This document shows positions 56,913 through 64,000 of a stretch of 64,000 bases of DNA, in pieces; position 1 is the first letter of the stretch; every line of letters starts with the position of its first letter. Made by a program: the position numbers and the translations under genes. This DNA comes from Euglena gracilis (taxonomy: Eukaryota; Euglenida; Euglenophyceae; Euglenales). The stretch spans positions 41,672,426-41,736,425 of the forward strand of contig CP154955.1 of assembly GCA_039621445.1 (NCBI GenBank), in the 5' to 3' direction. Below the pieces are notes generated by a model that was given only the letters and a program-made list of their open reading frames with translations, searched no databases and had not been told where the DNA came from.

Positions 56913-58008
56913 CAGACATTCATTTAGTGTGGTTCACAAAAGTCGTGTGAACCACAATTTTTTTTTGGTGTCCACAGGTGAACCACAAAAAAAAATTTGG
57001 TGTCCACAGGTGAACTACAAAAATTTTTTTGGTGTCCACATGTGAACTACAAAAAAAAATTGGTGTCCACAAAAAAATTTGTTCCCCACAAAACTTGATT
57101 GAGGATGGAAAAAAAATTCAATTCTCATGTGTTGTGACAGTGCGAGTCCTGTATTGAGTAGTTGGCATCGCAAGCACATGCCCTTTTTTCCAGCACCTGA
57201 AACCTTTGGATGCTGCCAAAATTGATGACAAACCGAACACCACATTCCAATCTTTGGATCATGATTCAACAAGAAAATGGGCATAAGTTTCGACCCGCAT
57301 GGCAAAATAACTAATAAACTAATAAATAAGAGATTGGTTGACATGGTAAAAGTGGTTTTGTTTTTCTTTGGAGAAGGGGAGCCTCGAGATCCCTAGGTGA
57401 AGTTCACCTGTTGAAAATTCACCAGGGCCGGAACCCCTCCACCCCCCCCCCCTGCCGAACCCAACGGTGAACTTCACGGCGAACCCACCGGTGAAGTTCA
57501 TCAAAAGAATGGCCAAAAATAAAGACCTCAACTTTCATTGAACTTTCTGGCTATTTTTGCTGTTGGACGTCGCTACCAACTCGCCGCTCTTCGGGCGGCA
57601 AAACAAGGGAGGTTAGGCAGTACAGGGGGGGGGGGGCTGTGGACCCCCCTGGTGAACTTCACCGGTGAATGTTTACCGGGGGGGGGGGGTACTGTCGGCG
57701 GGGCAGTTCACCGGTGAAGTTCACCGATGAGCTTCGCTGTTTTGATGGTTGGGGGTGAAATTTTGATGGGCTGATTTTTTTTGCTCCTTTTCCTCTCAAA
57801 ATGGTGCGGACGCTGTTGGGCAAACATGTTCAAAGAAGGTTGCTTCACCGCTGTTGAGGAGAAAGGTAGCAATGCAAATGTGGGAAAATTTCTTGGTGTC
57901 CACATGTGAACTGCATTTTTTTGGTGTACACAAGTAGACCACAAAAATTTTTTGGTGTCCACAGTGAACCAAAAAATGGCAACCTTGGTGTACCACAATG
58001 AATGTCTG
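56913..58008. mobile_element. 1.1-kb inverted-repeat element K, perfect 8-bp TSD CCGGTGAC
   Basis: Ends CAGACATTCATT and AATGAATGTCTG, with GTGGT-type sequence extending the inverted repeat; CCGGTGAC on both sides (56905-56912, 58009-58016). The subterminal regions are built of repeated GGTGTCCACA(G/T)GTGAACTACAAAAA units, and the middle has GGTGAACTTCACCGG repeats. No transposase frame. The minus-strand open frames on either side (56,527-56,904 and upstream of 58,017) join in frame when the element is removed, but are not recognisable proteins. Confidence 0.88.
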
Positions 58009-58571
58009 CCGGTGACTGCCTCCCCGAAGAGCGTGCGAAACTGTCGGAGGTAAAAAGGCCACGGTCCGATGAAAGTCGAAATTCAAAAAGAAAAATATTT
58101 GATTTTCCGATAATTTTATGCCATGAACTGATTTTTCGATTTTTTTTTCATTTGAATTGAAAGGCGCACAGTTTTTACGGTGTGGTAAGCATTCCTCAGA
58201 GACACGCAACATTGCATGTCCTTGAGGATTCGGTCGCATCGCAAAAAAATTTTTGGAGGAGACCTTCCCCCTTTGCGAAACGCTTTTCCCTTCACCCAGG
58301 GCAAACACCTGGAAACACGGGGGTCGCCAATAAAACAGTATGCCTCTGGAATGGGAATGCAATTTTAACACACGAAAGAAGCCCGGAAAATTTCCCACTG
58401 CCTTCTGCTCCTTGACAGGGTTTGTGCGCATCGACCCTGATTGGGTAACACCTTCCTGCCCAAGGGCTGCGAAGTCAGGCAGGCCGTGGAAGGGCTTCGC
58501 ATCTGGGGGTGTTTATTAACAAAGGGCAGTGTGGGTTTGTTTCTTTGGCACAGCGCTGCAGGGCTGGGGAG

Positions 58572-58652
58572 CGCCTGCGGCTGTCGAGCGAGTTGCATGG
58601 GGGGAGAGAAGAGGAGGAAGCGACGCCGAGGAAGCGTTCGCGTACTCTGCGG
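58572..58652 (+). CDS. possible further exon of the 52-kb gene
   Basis: Reads RLRLSSELHGGREEEEATPR then KRSRTLR between acceptor GGGGAG and donor CTGCGG|GTTCTC, phase 0 on both sides, matching the phase left by exon 5. It is 3.3 kb away and supported only by phase and composition. Confidence 0.25.
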
Positions 58653-58979
58653 GTTCTCCCCGGCGGTGCATGCATGCCTGCCCTTGTTGTCGGAATGGCG
58701 TTTCCTGGCTGGGCTGCTGAGCCTCCGGTTTCGGGGGGGATGGCATAGGTGCCGAGTCCCCTCGCAGGAACGAATCACAATCCAGGATTTCACTCACCAT
58801 CCCCCGTGGAATGATATTCTGACATCAATTCTGGCCATTTTTTTTGACACTTCCAGCAATTTTCAGCAAAAATATAACAAAAGGTTGGCCTTTTTGTGGC
58901 AATCTTGCTGCCTTGCTATCTTAATGTTAATGCCACTTTTCAACAGTGTACATGAATTCAGCTTTTTTGCACTTTGTCA

Positions 58980-60140
58980 CCATTTTTCGGGGGGGGGGGG
59001 GGCTTTTTCCTTGCCATTTTGGCAATTTCAGACATTTTGTTGTGCCTTTTACCATTTTTGGCATTTCTTTTGCAAAACAAACAATTTCGCCCATGCTTAT
59101 GCCCGGTCGCTGGGCAACTCAGGCAGAATGCTTTGGTGTGGCCCGTGGGGGGGGGGTCAGGATGGATTCGCAGTCAAGGCACCAAATTGACCTCCATGGA
59201 CAACCAACAGAGTGAGAAAAAGAACATCGTGAGTCCAGTTATTTGTTACCCTGGCGGAAGAACTTCACCCAAGCGGGCGAGTGTTGGGGGGGGAACCAAC
59301 TGGAGGCCAACTCCCGACAAAGCCAGTTGTCAGGCAATCTGATACCGTGCATTTGAATTCATCTCTGAGACTGAGAACCCAAGAGAACGAGCAGCAAAAT
59401 GCAAACGATCTATTAAAGAAGAAGGAATGAATCTCATCGAGGACAGACGTCTTTTGAGGCCAACAGGCAACCGGTCCGTGGCGCACACCTGACGTTGCTC
59501 ATTCAAGGGGACTCAGATGCAGTGTGTTCATTGGGATAATGGAAGAGATGTGCCCCCTCCCCCAAACTGAAGCCACCTCTTTAGGGTCAGTGGTTACTCC
59601 CCCCCCCCCAGCAAGGAGTATCTTCATTTAGTTGTCTAGAACTATCAACTTGTAAGGGAAGCTTCTGTCATGTATGGCGATTTTGGACACGCAGGTGACT
59701 CCCTATGGAGCACGATGAGATGCCAGTCTTTTGGCACGGGGCAACCAACCTCCAGCAAAACCGTCTGGACGGGCTGCGAACTAACTAGCGGATGGCAGCG
59801 GCGGTTGAAATATCAACACACGCTGCTTCAGCACTACACTTCGGGCACTGCCGCCTTCAAAGATGCGGCAGCGCATTTGGCCGCAGGCGAGGATATGAGC
59901 AGAGACTGCGTCATCCCCTCCTGAGCACTCGCCTGATGCAACCCCAGACCCTGGCAAAAACCTGTGCCCTGTGCATCTGGAGCCAGTATTGGGCTGTGGA
60001 TCAACTTCAATTCAACTTCCACCCCCAGATATTTGGGGAGAAAAGGCGCTTCCTGGCTGGAGCCCCTCCAGTGCCCATAGCCTGAGAACACTGCCCATTT
60101 AACCCACATCGCCTTGGTCCTTTGTCTGTGGAGTCTGTGG
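58980..60140. other. spacer with no gene seen
   Basis: Mixed-composition DNA between the possible exon at 58.6 kb and the minus-strand exon at 60.2 kb, with a G-run near 58,990 and C-runs near 59,600. No recognisable coding sequence, repeat array or RNA gene. Confidence 0.4.
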
Positions 60141-60184
60141 AGGGGTGGGGCGCTGACCCAGCACCCACAAGCTGGCAGCCAGGG

Positions 60185-60427
60185 TCCGCGCGAGGTGCGG
60201 CGCACCACCGTGACAGCGAGCAGCGCAACGACGCACTGAAGGGCAACCAGGCAGCCAACGCCGCTGAGCACCGGCCCATTCGCTCCGAACGTCGTGGGGG
60301 TGGCCGCCGGCACGTCGCGGGGCGCCAGCACGGCGGCAGAGGCGGCCAGCAGGCTCCAGGGGGTGCGCTCCACCGCCTGCACCAGCACCATGCGCTGCGC
60401 CAGGGGCACCTGCTTCTGGCCTGACCC
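60185..60427 (-). CDS. candidate C-terminal transmembrane exon
   Basis: Minus strand reads VPLAQRMVLVQAVERTPWSL, then an Ala/Pro linker, then GCLVALQCVVALLAVTVV followed by RRTSRG, a single membrane helix with a basic stop-transfer end. It follows the subtilase exons on the same strand, but the acceptors available here are phase 0 while the preceding exon ends in phase 2. It may therefore belong to the subtilase through an unseen exon, or to another gene. Confidence 0.4.
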
Positions 60428-62585
60428 GCCGCAGGTCGTTCGCTTTGCTGGAAAAGAATGCATCGGCCGATCTGCATCCCAAAGACTCCTCAGTACCACC
60501 CCCAAGCATCTCCTCCAGCTTAATCGACCTCCCAAAATCCAAGGCATCATTCTGGGCTCCCTGGAGGAATTGAATTTAATTATTTTCAAAAAAAAATAGG
60601 GGGGGGTGCCCACCTGCCAGACTTTTTTTTAAGATCCCCCAGGGGGAACCCCCCCAAAAAACCGGGCCAAATGAGCATTTCCCAAAAAAAATTTATTCTG
60701 GTGCTTTGCGTCTAATTATGCCCGTGCCCCCGGCCCCGGCCCCGGACACCCCCCCTAGCGGGTCCAGCCCTGGACCAACCCCCCTTCCCCCCGGGGGGGG
60801 GGGGGCAGGGGTTCTTTTAAATTAAAAAGAAGCCTGCCCCCTCCCCCCCACCGACCTACCAACCCTTCCCCAATCCCTGGGGTGTCTGGGAGTGATTTTG
60901 GGGTCAAAACTTTTTCGCCGTTTTGCGCCGAAAAAGACCAAAAATGACCAAACCCCTGCCTTGGGGAACAAAGCCCTTCGGGTAGTCCCCTCCCCCGGGG
61001 ATCCAACCTTAAGAAATTTGGCTCCCTCAGTGCAGGTGGTGGACAACAGGGGAAACGGAAGCAAAAAACCAGGCGTTGCGAATGAGCGCCTTGCGCATGT
61101 CCTCCAGGGTGGCGTTGGGCTGCTTCTCCAGGTACAGCGCCACCGTGCCGCTGACGATGGGGGTGGCCATCGACGTGCCCGACATCAACCCAGCGATGCC
61201 GCCCGGCAGGGTGCTGGTGATGGCGGTGCCGGGGGCGGGGGCAGGGTTGGCGAAGGGCATCCCGGTCGCAGCTTTTTCCGTGCCGGACCGAAACCCATCC
61301 CGGTCAGCGGGGGACATGGCCAGGGGCCCAGGCCAACCCTGCTCGTAGAGGTCGACACAGGAGCCGTAATTGGAGAACTTGGAGCGGTAATCATTCTTGT
61401 CCGTGGCACCCACCGTGATGACCTGGGAGCCATCCTTCTGAATTCGTGACTCCTTCTGAAAGCTGTTTTGGTCGTTTCGTCCCCCATCTCCCTGGGCCAA
61501 GGTGGTTTGGACAACCTCCCCCACCACCACCCTTGGTGGTCGTTGACACAGGTTGGGGGCTGGGTGACCATCTCCCCAGTTGTACGACAGGGGGCGGGGA
61601 AAATGGAGCCAGTGAGGTGAAAAACTCTTCAGATGGCCAGAACTTTTTGAATCGTCCATTTAAAGTTCATTTGAAGTTGCACAATGAGAGCGAAAAGGAA
61701 CAAATTGTGATGCAATTGTGGGTAAAAAAAACTGCGGAAATTGCGGAAACATTGCGGAGGATTGCAGAACTTGCGGAGAAATTGAAGCGGGAAAATTGGA
61801 CATGGACAGCAATTGCCCTTCCCTCGTGGGGGTGCATTCCATTTATTCTCTCGACCCAGATTGCCAAAGCCAAGGAGTGCCCCAATCCACCCACTGTGAC
61901 CCAGCCGGCCAGTAACCACAGGCATCGGCATTGTCATTGCCGGCAGCCACCACCGGGATGATACCTGCTTCAGCGGCCTTTTGCAGAGCCTGTGTGCGAT
62001 GAGGCACGCATCGGTCTCCGTGTGTCGCAAAAGAAATCTCAGGGCCTTCCCGATCTGTCAAAATGCAAACAATTTGGAAGCAAGAATTTGACCATTTTGG
62101 GATCCCGGGTGCCCCCCCCCCCCTCTGAGTCGGTCTGGACCCCCCTTGGCAGGTGGGGGGGGGGGGTCCGGACCCCCCCCCACCTGCCAAGGGGGTCCAG
62201 TCAACGGGGGAGTCTCCCCCACCTAAACCCCGTACACTCTCCTTATATCGAACCCTGACTGGCTGGCTGGCTGTTCAACTGGGTGGCAATACCCTCCAAC
62301 TTTCTTTCAAAAAAGCATGCAGTTTTAGAGAGATTAAAGAAATACATCCAAACCAATCAACCAAACAATTAGGTTGAGGACATGCACTTTTGTTTTAACA
62401 CACTGAGAGAGAACAGCACAGCACTGCACAGCACACCTGGTCCCCGGCAACAGAACTGCCAGACTGGCCCAGGGACATGCTCATCACTGCGGAGGTGGGG
62501 ATGGACGCAGCCTTGGTGCTGATCACCCAGTTGATGCCGGCGATGATGTCCGCCGTGGACGCACCACCGCCGTTGTCGCTAAACA
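60185..62585 (-). CDS. proteinase K-like subtilase (peptidase S8), C-terminal exons
   Basis: Secreted or membrane-anchored serine protease. Minus-strand exons 62585-62437, 61989-61891 and 61437-61071 give, in order, VFSDNGGGASTADIIAGINW, then IIPVVAAGNDNADAC (oxyanion-hole Asn), then SQVITVGATDKNDYRSKFSN and GLMSGTSMATPIVSGTVALY (catalytic Ser). These match the proteinase K blocks 'VLDDNGSG..IIAGMDFV', 'VAAGNNNADA', 'TVGASD' and 'SGTSMATPHVAG'. The Asp and His of the triad would be in exons beyond the right edge. The third exon carries a 36-codon in-frame insertion at the conserved Y-APGT site. A hydrophobic exon at 60.2-60.4 kb may supply a C-terminal membrane anchor. Confidence 0.85.
60618..60834. 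mobile_element. family-C element C5
   Basis: Starts CAGACTTTTTTTTAAG and ends AATTAAAAAGAAGCCTG. Flanking octamers CCACCTGC and CCCCCTCC match at 6 of 8. Lies between the subtilase exon at 61.07 kb and the membrane exon at 60.4 kb. Confidence 0.7.
61071..61437 (-). CDS. subtilase exon with GTSMATP
   Basis: Acceptor GAATTCAG; starts KDGSQVITVGATDKNDYRSK. The nucleophile is the Ser of GLMSGTSMATPIVSG, followed by GTVALYLEKQPNATLEDMRK and ALIRNA. Donor GCCTG|GTTTTT. Positions 61237-61344 encode an extra segment (EQGWPGPLAM...PFANPAP) absent from proteinase K. Deleting it restores VDLYAPGTAITSTLPGG. Confidence 0.85.
61891..61989 (-). CDS. subtilase exon with VVAAGNDNADA
   Basis: Thirty-three codons, ALQKAAEAGIIPVVAAGNDN then ADACGYWPAGSQW. 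Acceptor CGCACACAG, donor CAGTGG|GTGGAT, both phase 0. The first Asn of AAGNDN is the oxyanion-hole residue. Confidence 0.88.
62134..62203. repeat. near-perfect palindrome GGACCCCCTTGGCAGG...
   Basis: TGGACCCCCCTTGGCAGGTGG followed by G-run/C-run and CCACCTGCCAAGGGGGTCCA forms a hairpin of more than 30 base pairs with almost no loop. The right flank carries CCACCTAAACCCCGTACACTC...TATATCGAA, the inverted counterpart of element I1 at 15.4 kb. Lies in the subtilase intron. Confidence 0.8.
62437..62585 (-). CDS. subtilase exon with the SDNGGG...IIAGINW block
   Basis: Starts in phase 1 after CACCGAAAG; FSDNGGGASTADIIAGINWV then ISTKAASIPTSAVMSMSLGQ and SGSSVAGDQ; donor GACCAG|GTGTGC in phase 0. 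Matches the proteinase K region between the catalytic His and the oxyanion Asn. Confidence 0.88.
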
Positions 62586-63393
62586 CTTTCGGTGGCACAC
62601 ACCAATCACTCAGTCAACCACGCAGCTTCTGTTCCTCAAACCGGCCTTGGGGGGGGGGGGGCGTTGAACAATAATAAATTCCAGTGCAGACCTAACTTGC
62701 CTCGTGTGAGTGGAAGAACAGAATGCTGAAGACGCAATAATTACAATGATAGCGGCTGATTGCCACCCCCTGACTGCCCGAAGGGCCCGAGGGGGGCACG
62801 TGGCCAGGATACTGTTCGGGTTGAAATGGGGGGAAACCCTCAACTCAGGGGGGCGACCTCTGACACACAGAATAAAAATTTTCAGACATTTTGCACCCGA
62901 AAACCATCATCCAAACATTATCCGCACTTTTGTCACATCAGATGTGTATGGCATTAATGAAAAACCAATGAACCAGATGAAAACATGGAGGCAAAAAAAG
63001 CCCTGTTTGGGACAATTGTCAGAGGATGGGTTGGCTGGTACAGAGGAAGGAAATTGGTCCCAAGAGCACAGATCTTTAAAAACAGAGGGCAGAAGACAGT
63101 TCTCTTTGGTAAGACAATTTCCTGGCAGCCTGGGGGACAAATAGCACTGAACATTTGCACAGCAAATGCACGGTGGGGACTAGAGGTTTTTTTCAGGGCC
63201 CACAGGGGGAGGGGCGTCCGGACCCACCCACCACCCGGAGGTGGGGGAGTTGACCCACCCACCACAAAGTGGAGTTGACACACCCGCGCAAAGCAAAATT
63301 CCTTCGGCGAAAAACCTTTGACCTCAAATCGGCGCCCCTGAAATACAGGAAGGCCTGGTTGGGGGAGGGGGGGGGGAGGTCGGACGCCCCCAC

Positions 63394-63643
63394 CAGGCTT
63401 CTTTTTAAGACCCCCGGGGGGGGGGGGGCCCGCCCACCCGCCCGGGGGGGGGGGGGACCCCCCCCCCAAAATCGGGCCCGTTAAAGGCAATTTTCAAAAA
63501 ATTTCGGCGCTTCGCGCCGAAAAGGTATACCCAGCGCCTCTGGCGCGGGACCCCCCCCCGGGGGGGGGGTCCGGCCCGGACCCACCCCCCCTCCCCCCCC
63601 CGGGGGGGGGGGGGGGGGGTCAGGTGACTTTAAAAGAAGCCTG
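63394..63643. mobile_element. family-C element C6, perfect 8-bp TSD GCCCCCAC
   Basis: Starts CAGGCTTCTTTTTAAG and ends CTTTAAAAGAAGCCTG; GCCCCCAC on both sides (63386-63393, 63644-63651). Relative to C2 it is inverted: TTCGGCGCTTCGCGCCGAAA after GGGCCCGTTAAAGGC. Sequence just upstream (63,200-63,390) is family-E-like (GACCTCAAATCGGCGCC). Confidence 0.92.
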
Positions 63644-63687
63644 GCCCCCACCCACCAGGATGGGGGTGGGGGGGGGGGGTCGACCAC

Positions 63688-63982
63688 CAGGCTGTTTTTT
63701 ACCAACCCCGGGGGGGGAGGGGGGGGTCCGGAGTGCCTATGAGTGCCTGCCCAGGCAGGCACTACCTCCCCCCCCAGGGGGGGAGGTTGGTTTTCGGGGG
63801 GTCCTTTGAAAATAGGCCATTTTTGGCTCCCTGGCGCCTTCGGCGCTGGGTCTGTGCTAGGGCACTTTTGGCCGTGTTCCCTACCCCCCCCCCGGGGGGG
63901 TAGGATTTGGAGTGTCTTGGAGTGCCTGCCCAGGCACCCCCCCCCCCGGGGTGGGGTCGGCACCCAATGAAAACACGGCCTG
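63688..63982. mobile_element. family-B element B6 (inverted orientation)
   Basis: Starts CAGGCTGTTTTTTACCAACC and ends GGCACCCAATGAAAACACGGCCTG. The core GGCGCCTTCGGCGCTGGGTC and GCTAGGGCACTTTTGGCCGTG is the reverse complement of B1. Flanking octamers do not match. Confidence 0.75.
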
Positions 63983-64000
63983 CACCCACCCACCCACCAC

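Noticed and set aside
60122-60424. Plus-strand frame rich in Arg/His/Gln
   Set aside because: The complementary strand reads a hydrophobic membrane-anchor peptide in the orientation of the subtilase; the plus frame is an antisense shadow.

Overview
The window looks like nuclear DNA of a unicellular eukaryote, probably an alga or other protist. Genes are split into many short GC-rich exons separated by long, repeat-packed introns. The main gene is a plant/alga/protist-type SOS1 Na+/H+ antiporter. Introns mostly follow GT-AG. Introns and spacers are full of C-runs and G-runs, microsatellites and short inverted-repeat elements. The lineage cannot be fixed from this sequence alone.

Layout: (1) 1-5.8 kb: degenerate low-complexity DNA and repeats with no secure gene. 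(2) 5.87-11.44 kb, + strand: the last five exons of a phosphatidylserine decarboxylase gene (DYHRFHSP, ATNVGS and MGST motifs). (3) 12.40-51.38 kb, + strand: one SOS1-like plasma-membrane Na+/H+ antiporter gene, modelled here as about 32 exons encoding about 1,070 residues. It has a CPA1 transporter domain, a long cytosolic region, a degenerate cyclic-nucleotide-binding-like domain and a Pro-rich tail. An 8.0-kb non-LTR retrotransposon with a perfect 17-bp target-site duplication sits in its intron 19. (4) 52.06-55.26 kb, + strand: 5' part of an unrecognised gene (five exons, acidic N terminus). (5) 55.3-60.2 kb: mostly repeats, including a 1.1-kb inverted-repeat element with a perfect 8-bp target duplication. 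(6) 62.6-60.2 kb, - strand: C-terminal part of a proteinase K-like subtilase.

The most notable signal is a population of short non-autonomous terminal-inverted-repeat elements in at least eight families. Most have ends of the form CAGG.../...CCTG. Several copies are flanked by perfect 8-bp target-site duplications (CTCGGGGG, CTCCCTTC, GTCTCGGC, GTCCCAAC, ACAGGAAG, CCTCTCCC, CCGGTGAC, GCCCCCAC). They lie in the introns of every gene seen. In two cases the intron is essentially the element: the last intron of the decarboxylase gene and intron 2 of the 52-kb gene. This is the pattern expected of introner elements, mobile DNA that creates introns. Eight-bp duplications and CAGG ends suggest a hAT-like transposase acting in trans; no transposase gene is present in the window.
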